DNA from: an uncultured Erythrobacter sp.
GTDB lineage: Bacteria; Pseudomonadota; Alphaproteobacteria; Sphingomonadales; Sphingomonadaceae
Assembly: GCF_947502395.1 (NCBI RefSeq)
Contig: NZ_CANMZM010000001.1
Span: 1,275,643-1,339,642 of the forward strand
Direction: 5' to 3'
Length of the DNA: 64,000 nucleotides
A program made the translations under genes and the position numbers. Below are positions 27,369 to 35,910 of the stretch, in pieces. A model generated the notes under the pieces. It was not told the DNA's origin and searched no databases. It worked only from the letters and a program-made list of their open reading frames with translations. Within the stretch, counting starts at the first letter, position 1; every line of letters begins with the position of its first letter.

Positions 27369-29245
27369 TCACCAAACTCCTCATCGCCAATCGCGGCGAG
27401 ATTGCCTGCCGGATTATGCGCACAGCGCGTGAGATGGGGATCGCGACGGTCGCGGTCTATTCCGATGCGGATGCAAAGGCGCTGCACACGCGCACTGCCG
27501 ATGAGGCGGTGCATATTGGGCCCTCGCCAGCGGCGGAAAGCTATCTGGTCGGCGCAAAGATCATCGCTGCCGCCAAAGAGACCGGCGCAGAGGCGATCCA
27601 TCCCGGCTATGGCTTCTTGTCCGAAAACGCAGACTTCGCGCGCGCGGTGATTGACGCTGGCCTTATCTGGGTGGGACCAAAGCCGGAGAGCATTGAGGCG
27701 ATGGGCCTCAAAGACGCCGCGAAAGAACGCATGATTGCCGCAGGAGTGCCGGTGACACCGGGCTATCTGGGCGAAGATCAATCGCTGGAGCGCCTTACCG
27801 CCGAGGCCGAGAAGATCGGCTACCCCGTGCTAATCAAGGCTGTGGCAGGCGGCGGCGGTAAGGGGATGCGCAAAGTTGATGATCCTGCCGATTTCGCGGC
27901 CTCCCTCGAAAGCTGCCAGCGCGAGGCCAAAGCCTCCTTTGGCAATGATGAGGTGCTGCTGGAGAAGTGGATCACCTCCCCGCGCCATATCGAGGTGCAA
28001 GTCTTCGGGGACAGCCACGGCAATGTCGTCCACCTGTTCGAGCGCGATTGCTCACTCCAGCGCCGCCACCAAAAGGTGATCGAAGAGGCCCCTGCGCCGG
28101 GCATGGATGAGGCCACCCGCGAGGAAATCTGCGGAGCTGCCGTGCGCGCCGCCAAAGCGGTGGACTATGAGGGCGCAGGCACAATCGAATTCATCGCCGA
28201 CGCCAGCGAAGGCCTGCGCGCCGACCGCATCTTCTTCATGGAGATGAACACAAGGCTCCAGGTCGAACACCCCGTCACCGAAGAGATCACCGGCGTGGAC
28301 TTGGTGGAGTGGCAGCTGAGGGTTGCGAGCGGCGAGCCGATCCCGGTGAAACAGGAAGAGCTCTCCATCAACGGCTGGGCGATTGAAGCGCGGCTCTATG
28401 CGGAGGACCCAGCGAAAGGGTTTTTGCCGAGTACAGGCCCACTGACGTACCTCGATCTCGTTGGAGATCGGATCGAAACGGGGGTTGAGCAGGGCGGCGA
28501 AGTGTCACCCTTCTACGACCCCATGATTGCGAAGCTCGTCGTCCATCGCGAGGATCGTGAGAGCGCCATTCGCTCGCTCGCACTCGACTGCGCCGATGTA
28601 ATTTGCTGGCCAGTACGTACGAACGCCGAATTCCTTTGGCGTTCGCTCGAACATTCCATCTTCCGCGAAGGCAGTATGACCACCGCCTTCCTAGAGGCCG
28701 AGAGCGAGTCACTTGTACCAACAGGCGAGCCCTCTGCAGAGGCGCTTCAATCTCTGACAGATCACTTTCTTGAAAGCCACGAATTTGACGAAGCCCTACA
28801 GGGTCTTCGACTAAACGCACCCAAGGCGAAACCCGCCGTACATATCAGTGTCGGTAGCTCTAAATTCGAGCACTCACATGACTGGAATTCGCCCCTCGCA
28901 GGTCGGCATGTCACTGCGGTGGATGAGGGTGCACTGGTCAACGACCTTGGCACAACATTCGTCGCCACCATTGCTCGCCACGATGCTGCTGGCTCCTCCG
29001 CCGCCGACGGAGCAATCCTCGCTCCCATGCCGGGTAAGGTCATCGCTGTGGACGTTGCTGAGGGCGACCAAGTCACCGCTGGACAGCGCCTGATGGTGCT
29101 TGAGGCGATGAAGATGGAGCACGCGCTCACCGCGCCGTTTGATGGGACTGTCACCGGGCTCGAAGCGAGCGAAGGCGGCCAAGTTCAGGTGGAAGCGGTG
29201 CTCTGTATTGTTGAGCCCAGCGCGGTGACGCCAGCTTCCGAATAA
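27365..29245 (+). CDS. Acyl-CoA carboxylase biotin-carboxylase/BCCP subunit
   Basis: The start chosen is the ATG at 27365 (626 residues), overlapping the upstream stop. Residues 1-450 are a biotin carboxylase: KLLIANRGEIACRIMR, HPGYGFLSENADFA, then the ATP-grasp loop VAGGGGKGMR and MEMNTRLQVEHPVTEE with metal ligands. A linker follows, then a biotinyl domain with the acceptor Lys at residue 583 in EAMKMEH. The layout is that of the alpha subunit of propionyl-, methylcrotonyl- or geranyl-CoA carboxylases. The partner carboxyltransferase is encoded 158 bases downstream. The exact acyl-CoA cannot be told from sequence alone. Confidence 0.94.
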   Translation: MITKLLIANRGEIACRIMRTAREMGIATVAVYSDADAKALHTRTADEAVHIGPSPAAESYLVGAKIIAAAKETGAEAIHPGYGFLSENADFARAVIDAGLIWVGPKPESIEAMGLKDAAKERMIAAGVPVTPGYLGEDQSLERLTAEAEKIGYPVLIKAVAGGGGKGMRKVDDPADFAASLESCQREAKASFGNDEVLLEKWITSPRHIEVQVFGDSHGNVVHLFERDCSLQRRHQKVIEEAPAPGMDEATREEICGAAVRAAKAVDYEGAGTIEFIADASEGLRADRIFFMEMNTRLQVEHPVTEEITGVDLVEWQLRVASGEPIPVKQEELSINGWAIEARLYAEDPAKGFLPSTGPLTYLDLVGDRIETGVEQGGEVSPFYDPMIAKLVVHREDRESAIRSLALDCADVICWPVRTNAEFLWRSLEHSIFREGSMTTAFLEAESESLVPTGEPSAEALQSLTDHFLESHEFDEALQGLRLNAPKAKPAVHISVGSSKFEHSHDWNSPLAGRHVTAVDEGALVNDLGTTFVATIARHDAAGSSAADGAILAPMPGKVIAVDVAEGDQVTAGQRLMVLEAMKMEHALTAPFDGTVTGLEASEGGQVQVEAVLCIVEPSAVTPASE

Positions 29246-29252
29246 CTCCCAC

Positions 29253-29396
29253 CCCCTCACCTTTAGGGGAGGGGCAGCGAGACTTGGCAGTCCTGAGCTT
29301 GACGAAGGGCTGCCTAGTCGCAGCAGGGAGGGGCCCACATCAGGCATTGCGCGCACCGCCCCCTCCCCCTAACCCCCTCCCCTAAAGGAGAGGGGG
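29253..29396. repeat. Composite GC-rich repeat between carboxylase subunit genes
   Basis: A CCCCTCACCTTTAGGGGAGG hairpin near 29255-29277 is mirrored by CCCTCCCCTAAAGGAGAGGG near 29374-29395, with several hairpins between them. The right arm contains AGGAG and AGGGGG just before the GTG of the carboxyltransferase gene at 29404, so the repeat appears to supply its ribosome binding site. It splits an otherwise tight gene pair. Confidence 0.7.
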
Positions 29397-29403
29397 AACA
29401 CCC

Positions 29404-30954
29404 GTGACCTGGGAAAAAGAACTCGAAGAACTGCGCGCACGCGAGGCGCTGGCCGAAGAAATGGGCGGGGCGGACAAGGTTGCTCGCCAACATTCGCGAG
29501 GCAAGATGGATGCCCGCGCGCGGCTGGACGCGATTTGCGACCCCGGTTCCTTCCGCGAGATTGGCAAGATCGCTGGCAAAGGCCACTATGACGAGAACGG
29601 CGATCTGCAAGGCGTCACCCCTGCCCCCTTCCTGTTCGGCAAAGCGACGGTAAACGGCCGGCCTGTGGTTGCCACAGCAGACGACTTCACCATTCGCGGA
29701 GGCGCAGCGGATGCTGGCATCAAGCGCAAGATGGTGCAGGCCGAGCAGATGGCGCATGAGCTAAAGCTCCCCATCATCAAGATGATCGACGGCACCGGCG
29801 GCGGCGGCTCAGTCAAAACACTGGAGCAGATCGGTGCGACCTATATCCCTGCGGTTCCGGGATGGGGCGATACGGTCAAGAACCTCGATACCGTTCCCGT
29901 GGTGGCGCTCGCGCTTGGCCCAACCGCTGGCCTTGGTGCTGCACGCATTGCGGCAAGTCACTATTCGATCATGGTGCGCGGGCTCAGCCAATTGTTCGCA
30001 GCAGGCCCTGCGGTGGTCGATGGTCTTGGTGAAGCCTATAAGAGCGCCGCGGACCATCAACGGGCGAAAGAAGAGCTTGGCGGGGTTGACATCCACACTC
30101 GCAACGGCGTGGTCGATGATGAGGTTGCAAGCGAGGAAGAGGCCTTCGCAAGAGCGCGCTATTTCCTCTCCTTTATGCCTGAACATGTCGGCCAGCATGC
30201 GAGGCGCGCCGAATGCACGGACCCGGTCGACCGGCGCGAGGAGGCACTGCTTTCCCTAGTCCCGCGCGATGACAAGCAGGTCTATTCCATGCGCCGCGCG
30301 ATGGACTTGATCCTCGATAAGGGCACCGTGTTTGAGATCGGCAAAAACTGGGGCCGCGCCGCGATCACTGCCTTGGCGCGCCTTGATGGTTGGCCTGTAG
30401 CAGTGGTGGCGAGTGACCCAAGCTATCTGGGCGGATCATGGGAGGCGAAGACGTCCGAAAAGGTCGAACGCTTCATCAAACTCGCCGACCAATTCCGCCT
30501 GCCTATAGTGCACCTTGTCGACAACCCCGGCTTTATGATCGGGCGCGAGGCGGAGTTGGCAGGGACGATCCGATATGGTGTCCAAGCGATGAATGCGATT
30601 TACAGGGCCACCGTGCCTTTGGCGAGCGTCGTCATGCGCCGCGCCTATGGCATTGCGGGCAGCGCGATGAGCAATGCGGATTTGTACCAATATCGCTATT
30701 GCTGGCCGAGCGGTGATTGGGGCAGTCTTCCCATCGCAGGCGGATTAGAAGTCGCCTATAAATCGGACATCGAAGCCGCAGATGATCCGGCTGCGAAGCT
30801 AGAAGAGATCAAGGCGCGCCTCAACAAGGTCACCTCGCCCTTCCGCTCAGCAGAACTCTTCAACGTTGAGGATATCATCGACCCGCGTGACACGCGGCCT
30901 TTGCTGTGTGAATTTGCTTATCTGGCTTGGCGCAGGCTTCAAGCGGAAGGCTGA
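29404..30954 (+). CDS. Acyl-CoA carboxylase carboxyltransferase (beta) subunit
   Basis: The protein has 516 residues from a GTG start. It has the two crotonase-fold halves of acyl-CoA carboxylase beta subunits. The N-half includes GRPVVATADDFTIRGGA and GTGGGGSVKTLEQ for the acyl-CoA/biotin site; the C-half includes DPSYLGGSWEAKTSEKVERF and VHLVDNPGFMIGREAE for the second site. Length and layout fit propionyl-CoA or related carboxylases, which move CO2 from biotin to the acyl-CoA alpha (or gamma) carbon. It works with the BC/BCCP protein encoded upstream and feeds branched or odd-chain acyl-CoA breakdown. The convergent MFS gene begins two bases after its stop. Confidence 0.93.
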   Translation: MTWEKELEELRAREALAEEMGGADKVARQHSRGKMDARARLDAICDPGSFREIGKIAGKGHYDENGDLQGVTPAPFLFGKATVNGRPVVATADDFTIRGGAADAGIKRKMVQAEQMAHELKLPIIKMIDGTGGGGSVKTLEQIGATYIPAVPGWGDTVKNLDTVPVVALALGPTAGLGAARIAASHYSIMVRGLSQLFAAGPAVVDGLGEAYKSAADHQRAKEELGGVDIHTRNGVVDDEVASEEEAFARARYFLSFMPEHVGQHARRAECTDPVDRREEALLSLVPRDDKQVYSMRRAMDLILDKGTVFEIGKNWGRAAITALARLDGWPVAVVASDPSYLGGSWEAKTSEKVERFIKLADQFRLPIVHLVDNPGFMIGREAELAGTIRYGVQAMNAIYRATVPLASVVMRRAYGIAGSAMSNADLYQYRYCWPSGDWGSLPIAGGLEVAYKSDIEAADDPAAKLEEIKARLNKVTSPFRSAELFNVEDIIDPRDTRPLLCEFAYLAWRRLQAEG

Positions 30955-30956
30955 AC

Positions 30957-32192
30957 TCAATTCCCCGCGTTAGGACGGGTGAAGAGCCTACCCCTCTCGC
31001 TCATCAGCACAAAGCAAAGACTGGCGAGCGAGCATAGCAACATCGACACGGCGAGCGGATAGGCCGTGCCGTCGTAATATGCGCCAATAACCGCCCCCAA
31101 TGCGCCGCCAGTGCTCATGCGCAAAGCCGTGTGGATAGAGCTAGCTGCACCCGCAATATGCTGAAACGGCTGCATCGCAATCGACGAGAAGTTAGCACCA
31201 ACAAATCCAAGTGAGGCCATGTTGATGCTGAGCAGTGGCAGGAACTCCCACAAGGTCTGCTCGCCATCGGATGCTGACCACAATTGCAGACTGGCTGAGA
31301 TAATGAATACGAACAGCGCCGAGTGGCTCACCCGGCGCGCGCCGAAGCGCTCTACGATGCGCGAGTTGAGGAAGTTGGCGAGCACCATGCCAAGCACCGC
31401 GCCGCCAAAAATAACCGCGAAGTAGTCGCCCATACCAAAGCTTTCCGCAATCAACTGCTGCGAGGAATTGAGGAATCCGAAGAGCGACCCAAAGACCAAA
31501 GCCGAACCAATAACATAGCCAATCGCCTGTCTGTTTGAGAGCGCCTCGCCCATGTTGCGCAGGATTACGCCGAGGCGGATCGGCTGGGCATTTTCAGGCG
31601 CCAAAGTCTCTGGCATGCGCAAAAATGCCCATGCGCCAACACCTAGGCCCATCACTGCCATTACGCCGAAAATCGCCTCCCACCCGGCAACCATCATGAT
31701 CACTTGTCCAATCGCAGGCGCGATTAACGGCACGACGAGAAAGGTCATCATGATAAGGCTCATCAGCCTTGCCATTCGATCCCCGCCCACCTTGTCGCGC
31801 ACGATCGCGGCCGGAAGCACACTGAGCCCGGCGGTGCACATGCCTTGCGTAAAGCGCATTACCAGAAGGCTCTGAAAATCGGGTACAAACATGCATGCAG
31901 CAGAAAGACTGATGTAAACCGCAAGCGAAATAAACAGGATCGGTCGCCGCCCAAATCGGTCGGCCAAAGCGCCTGGGAAAAGCGCCCCGATTCCTGCCCC
32001 CAGGAAATAGGTGCCGATCACAAGTTGGCGGTCGTTTCCGGTTGCGCCCAAGTCCTGACCGATCTCGCCCAGCGCGGGCAGCATCGCATCGATGCCAAAG
32101 GCCTGAAGGCTCATCAGCGCCGCCATCAGCACTATCAACTCGCGCTCGCCCAGATCTTTAGGCGCTAGTTTGATTGGGATTGATGCTGACAT
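30957..32192 (-). CDS. MFS efflux transporter, Bcr/CflA type
   Basis: The start chosen is the ATG at 32192 (411 residues, MSASIPIKLAPKD...); an ATG at 32306 adds an implausible hydrophilic leader. Twelve membrane helices can be traced. The MFS motif A in the loop after helix 2 reads GALADRFGRRPILF. The early stretch SLQAFGIDAMLPALGEIGQDL is typical of the Bcr/CflA drug-resistance subfamily, which exports bicyclomycin, chloramphenicol or similar compounds using protons. Gene order gives no substrate clue. It is divergent from dinB. Confidence 0.9.
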   Translation of the reverse strand: MSASIPIKLAPKDLGERELIVLMAALMSLQAFGIDAMLPALGEIGQDLGATGNDRQLVIGTYFLGAGIGALFPGALADRFGRRPILFISLAVYISLSAACMFVPDFQSLLVMRFTQGMCTAGLSVLPAAIVRDKVGGDRMARLMSLIMMTFLVVPLIAPAIGQVIMMVAGWEAIFGVMAVMGLGVGAWAFLRMPETLAPENAQPIRLGVILRNMGEALSNRQAIGYVIGSALVFGSLFGFLNSSQQLIAESFGMGDYFAVIFGGAVLGMVLANFLNSRIVERFGARRVSHSALFVFIISASLQLWSASDGEQTLWEFLPLLSINMASLGFVGANFSSIAMQPFQHIAGAASSIHTALRMSTGGALGAVIGAYYDGTAYPLAVSMLLCSLASLCFVLMSERGRLFTRPNAGN

Positions 32193-32329
32193 CAAGCGGC
32201 TGTGCACGCTTGACGGTTCATTTGCCACAGTTCTTTTCGCATGTGCACAAAGTGGGTTTGGCAGCCCCTGGGTCAATCTGGGCACCGCCCCACTTTCTTC
32301 GCGCAAGCAAAAGTTCTAGTTTCGACTGC

Positions 32330-33454
32330 ATGGCCGACAAAGCTCAAGACCCTGAAGAGTTGCCTCACGAGGCACCGGGTCTGCGCAAGATAATCCATGT
32401 CGACATGGATGCCTTCTTTGCCAGCGTTGAGCAGCGCGATGACCCGGAGCTACGCGGCAAACCCGTCGCAGTCGGCGGTTCGGGCGGACGCGGCGTAGTG
32501 GCGGCGGCCAGCTATGAGGCGCGCAAATTCGGGGTACGTAGTGCCATGCCTTCGGTCACGGCCAAGCGGTTATGCCCCGATCTTATCTTTGTGAAGCATC
32601 GCTTCGATGCTTACAAAGAGGCTAGCCGCCAGATTCGTGCGATCTTTGAACATCACACGCCGCATGTCGAGCCATTGAGCCTCGACGAGGCGTATTTGGA
32701 TGTGACTGAGGACCGGCTTGGCATAGGCTCAGCAACACGCATTGCTGAGCTAATCCGGCAGGAAATCCGCGCCAAGACTAAGCTGACGGCGAGCGCTGGT
32801 GTTTCCTACAACAAGTTTCTCGCGAAGCTCGCGAGCGACCAGAATAAGCCCGATGGCATGTGTGTGATCCGGCCCGGTCAAGGTGCAGACTTTGTGGCAG
32901 GCTTACCGATCCGACGCTTCCATGGGGTTGGTCCCAAGGCCGAAGAGAAGATGAAACGGCTTGGGATCGAAACCGGCGCAGACCTCGTGACCAAGGACAT
33001 CGCATTCCTAAAGACAAATTTTGGGAGCTTTGCCGATTATCTCTACCGCGCTGCACGTGGGATCGATTTGCGTCCCGTACGCGCGCACCGGGTGCGCAAA
33101 TCGGTCGGCGGCGAGCGGACATTTAGCGAGGATATTTCCAGCGGCTCAGCGCTGCGAGAAACGCTATATAATACAATCGATTATGTATGGGAGAGCATCG
33201 AGCGAACAAAAGCACGCGGCCGCACTGTGACGCTCAAAGTAAAATTCAACGACTTCAAGAGTATGACCCGTTCCAAATCAGTGACCCACTGGATTGAAAC
33301 GAAAAAGGAATGGTCCGAGATCAGCCGTGAGCTCCTGGAAGAAGCGCTTCCCCTACCCATGCCGATCAGACTGATGGGGCTCACCCTATCCAATCTCGAT
33401 CATGGCGATGAGGAAGAGCAAGAGGCAGACAGCGCTCAGCTGTCCTTACTGTAA
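32330..33454 (+). CDS. dinB: DNA polymerase IV (Y family)
   Basis: The start chosen is the ATG at 32330 (374 residues). Y-family hallmarks are IIHVDMDAFFASVEQ with the first metal-binding Asp residues, VAAASYEARKFGVRSAMP, SLDEAYLDVT with the catalytic Asp-Glu pair, the GVSYNKFLAKLASDQNKPDG thumb region, then the helix-hairpin-helix RRFHGVGPKAEEKM. Length fits DinB. The enzyme makes error-prone translesion synthesis possible at stalled forks. The C-terminus is acidic and lacks a clear QLxLF-type clamp-binding motif except QLSLL at the extreme end, which may serve as one. The 3' end overlaps the NUDIX gene by 19 bases on the opposite strand. Confidence 0.96.
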   Translation: MADKAQDPEELPHEAPGLRKIIHVDMDAFFASVEQRDDPELRGKPVAVGGSGGRGVVAAASYEARKFGVRSAMPSVTAKRLCPDLIFVKHRFDAYKEASRQIRAIFEHHTPHVEPLSLDEAYLDVTEDRLGIGSATRIAELIRQEIRAKTKLTASAGVSYNKFLAKLASDQNKPDGMCVIRPGQGADFVAGLPIRRFHGVGPKAEEKMKRLGIETGADLVTKDIAFLKTNFGSFADYLYRAARGIDLRPVRAHRVRKSVGGERTFSEDISSGSALRETLYNTIDYVWESIERTKARGRTVTLKVKFNDFKSMTRSKSVTHWIETKKEWSEISRELLEEALPLPMPIRLMGLTLSNLDHGDEEEQEADSAQLSLL

Positions 33455-33936
33455 TTCTGCCAAATCTCGATCCGCCTAGGTACATTCCAGCCGAGCGGTT
33501 CGGGCAGGTCGTAGACAGGAAAGAACTGCGCCTCGACTATTTCGCGCTGATCGGGTTTGGGAACAGTCGCGCCTGTTCCTGTGAATAGGTGCGACGTATG
33601 CGGTGAGCCTGACAACTCCTCTTCGATCACGCCAAGCGATTGCATTTCGCCGACCTCAACGCCTAGCTCTTCGCGCACCTCTCGCCGTGCACATTCGGTT
33701 GGATCCTCTCCCGCTTTCTTGCCTCCAGCCGGCAAAGTCCAAACTTGTGGACCGTAGGAATGCCTGATGAGCAAGACCTCACCCCTATCATTTGTAAGAA
33801 TTACGCCGACCCCGAAGATCGGTGCTTTGCGCCACTTGCGCCAACGATGCCTTATCCTGTGCGCGAATGGCAGCAGAGCCCGATGGAGCGACGCAGGTAA
33901 TGCCCGCTCAACCCAGTCGGTGATTAGGTGAAGCAT
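33436..33936 (-). CDS. NUDIX hydrolase
   Basis: The protein has 166 residues. The NUDIX box GX5EX7REUXEEXGU is complete: GKKAGEDPTECARREVREELGV near residues 78-99. A basic, amphipathic N-terminal segment (HRIRHRWRKWRK) precedes it. Such proteins hydrolyse a nucleoside diphosphate linked to another group; the precise substrate is unpredictable. The ATG overlaps the end of the 6-phosphogluconolactonase gene by 13 bases on the same strand, so they probably share a transcript, while its own 3' end overlaps dinB tail to tail. Confidence 0.92.
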   Translation of the reverse strand: MLHLITDWVERALPASLHRALLPFAHRIRHRWRKWRKAPIFGVGVILTNDRGEVLLIRHSYGPQVWTLPAGGKKAGEDPTECARREVREELGVEVGEMQSLGVIEEELSGSPHTSHLFTGTGATVPKPDQREIVEAQFFPVYDLPEPLGWNVPRRIEIWQNYSKDS

Positions 33937-34544
33937 GTGACCTGCTGGTTCGCCGCTCCCAACAAGCGTGCAATGGGTAAGTCGTGCTTGCCTGCCATAG
34001 CGGCTTTGAACACGTCCAACTTATCATCACCCCGGATCACAAACATAACGCCGGCGCTGTTTAACAACGCAGGAATGGTCAAAGTGATGCGGTCAAAGGG
34101 CGCTTCGGGTGGAAGTGGGTCTGGCGTGAGGCGGCGCATGACCTTTGCATCATCGACTTGCGGGTCGGTGTTCGGGAAAAGCGAAGCAATATGCCCATCC
34201 CCGCCCATGCCCATCCAGCACAGTGTGAAATGGGGAGGCTCGGCCTCTTCGCTGAGCGCCACCACTTGAGCACCAACCGGTTCGAAGATCGCTCTGATCT
34301 TTCCTGTATTGGACGCTTCGTGATCCTCTGGCACAATGCGGTCATCACCCGGCCACACTGCAACGCGCGGCCAATCAAGAGGTGCCTTCACCAACTCTTC
34401 GAATATTGGAAACGGCGTCGAGCCGCCCGGTACACTAATGGCGATCTCGCCGTCTGATGCAGCCATCGCAGCGCTCAACTGCCCCGCAATCCAATGCGCA
34501 ATATCGCCGGCGCTCTGGTCATTCACCAAGTTCACTTTGCCCAT
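33924..34544 (-). CDS. pgl: 6-phosphogluconolactonase
   Basis: The start chosen is the ATG at 34544 (206 residues, MGKVNLVNDQS...); the ATG at 34595 adds a short hydrophobic extension. The two sugar-phosphate isomerase-like motifs of Pgl are present: SVPGGSTPFPIFEELVKAPLDW, and MGMGGDGHIASLFPNT, which carries the catalytic His and the phosphate-binding loop. The enzyme opens 6-phosphogluconolactone to 6-phosphogluconate in the pentose phosphate/Entner-Doudoroff route. It is slightly shorter than the usual 230-250 residues. The NUDIX gene follows with overlap. zwf and edd are not in the window. Confidence 0.92.
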   Translation of the reverse strand: MGKVNLVNDQSAGDIAHWIAGQLSAAMAASDGEIAISVPGGSTPFPIFEELVKAPLDWPRVAVWPGDDRIVPEDHEASNTGKIRAIFEPVGAQVVALSEEAEPPHFTLCWMGMGGDGHIASLFPNTDPQVDDAKVMRRLTPDPLPPEAPFDRITLTIPALLNSAGVMFVIRGDDKLDVFKAAMAGKHDLPIARLLGAANQQVTCFT

Positions 34545-34564
34545 GGGCAAGATGCATAGCAAAA

Positions 34565-34588
34565 GTGCCGCTCCCGCAAAGCGGGAAC
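34565..34588 (-). terminator. Possible terminator of the Dps gene
   Basis: A short GC-rich hairpin (arms 34570-34577 and 34581-34588, 3-base loop, one mismatch) lies about 40 bases past the Dps stop. On the minus strand it is followed by GGCACTTTT rather than an immediate T run. It may be a weak intrinsic terminator, or simply part of the leader of the next gene. Confidence 0.35.
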
Positions 34589-34629
34589 GGTCCAAGCGAC
34601 CTATGAATAGGATTTCATGTGTTTGTTAC

Positions 34630-35091
34630 TTAGCCGAGCGCTGACTTTAGGAACCACACACGCTCTTCGGCGGCGTCAGTCCAATCGTCGATCATACCAT
34701 CGGTCGCGTTATCGCCTGCGGCATCAGCGGTTTCTTTCATCGCCTTGAGGCGTGTGACCAGTTTCGCGTTGTCATCGCGAAGCTCGGCCAGCATTTCCTC
34801 AGCTGAGAGGTTTGCATTGTCCTGATCTGCGATCTGGGTGTGCGCTGCGATTGAGCCGATGGATGTCAGCGTATCGCCGCCAATCTTGCGGGCGCGCTCG
34901 CCGATCTTGTCGATCTCATCGCGGATCTGAATGGCCTGCTCGTCAAATAGCAAGTGTAGGTCGCGGAAACGCGGGCCGGTCACATGCCAGTGAAAGTTCT
35001 TGGTCTTTACATAAAGAGCGAAATGATCGGCCAACAGAGCATTGATTTCTGCAACCATTTGGGTTGTTGAATTATTGTTAGGGTCAAGCAT
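34630..35091 (-). CDS. dps: Dps family DNA-protection ferritin-like protein
   Basis: The protein has 153 residues. The ferroxidase-site signature is present: FHWHVTGPRFRDLHLLFDEQAIQIRDEIDKIGER, with His, Asp and Glu ligands shared between subunits of the dodecamer. A strong AAAGGAG precedes the ATG. Dps uses peroxide to oxidise iron and stores it in the shell, and many members bind DNA in stationary phase. The short N-terminal tail (MLDPNNNSTTQ) is not Lys-rich, so direct DNA coating is less likely than iron storage and peroxide defence. The gene is apparently monocistronic. Confidence 0.93.
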   Translation of the reverse strand: MLDPNNNSTTQMVAEINALLADHFALYVKTKNFHWHVTGPRFRDLHLLFDEQAIQIRDEIDKIGERARKIGGDTLTSIGSIAAHTQIADQDNANLSAEEMLAELRDDNAKLVTRLKAMKETADAAGDNATDGMIDDWTDAAEERVWFLKSALG

Positions 35092-35223
35092 AGCTTATCT
35101 CCTTTTGCTTTGTCGGGCCAACAGTATAGCTGGCTGCCTTCACAACAAGAGATGGGAGTTAAGCGATCGATTTAAAGGTATTTTTCGATAGAAAGACCAA
35201 TTGGCAGTGATCGTACAAACCGA

Positions 35224-35787
35224 TCACAGGAACGTGAAACGAGCATTCAAGCCGATCACTATTCCCGCAATAATCATACAAAGCGCAAAGACCAGACGGA
35301 TCGTGCGCAAAGGCAGTTTTTGCAAAGTCGGCGCGCCCAGCGACCATCCCAGAACTACCGCTGCACTTCCTGCCAAAGCCCCTCCGATCAGCGCTGTGGT
35401 GGGGAAGACAGCCCATGCAGCGAGGGCGAAAATTGCAAAGCGCGCCGCGTCCTGCATCTGGCGAAACACCAGCACGGCGGCAATCGCCACATATGAGCGC
35501 GTGGGCTCTTTCATGGGCTTTACTTTGACCGGCCAGGCAAGCTCAACAGCCCCTGCAACGAGGGCAAACGCGACGAGCATCTCAGCGGCTCTCCGGGGCA
35601 AGATCGCAGCCATTGTGGAGCCGGCGTAAGCCATCGTAGCCGCCGTTCCGATGGCGCAAACGACCCCGATGATCAGCAGCGGCACATTGCGCTCTAACGC
35701 GCTGGAAAACTGCGCAATAATGAGCTGCTCACGCCCGCCAAGCGCGATCAGAAATGTCAGGATAAAGGCAAGCAAAAAAGCATCCAT
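35224..35787 (-). CDS. TMEM165/GDT1-like membrane protein, degenerate motif
   Basis: The protein has 187 residues with six or seven membrane helices arranged as two similar halves. The N-terminal half begins LLAFILTFLIALGGREQLIIAQFS, which aligns with the family motif ExGDKTQL but has Ala for Glu and Gly for Asp. The second copy of the motif is not recognisable either. GDT1-type proteins move Mn2+ or Ca2+ using those acidic residues, so transport of that kind is doubtful here. It may be a diverged paralogue with another role, or the family call may be wrong. The gene lies upstream of Dps. Confidence 0.55.
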   Translation of the reverse strand: MDAFLLAFILTFLIALGGREQLIIAQFSSALERNVPLLIIGVVCAIGTAATMAYAGSTMAAILPRRAAEMLVAFALVAGAVELAWPVKVKPMKEPTRSYVAIAAVLVFRQMQDAARFAIFALAAWAVFPTTALIGGALAGSAAVVLGWSLGAPTLQKLPLRTIRLVFALCMIIAGIVIGLNARFTFL

Positions 35788-35910
35788 TGACCTCCCCTAG
35801 CATGAGCAAAGCCGCTTGCCAGCTATACCGCGACCAACCCTAGCAATTTGCAGCCTAGCCTCGTGTCCCAATCCGCGTTAGGCCTAAGGCAAGAGAGGAT
35901 AGGAGAGACA

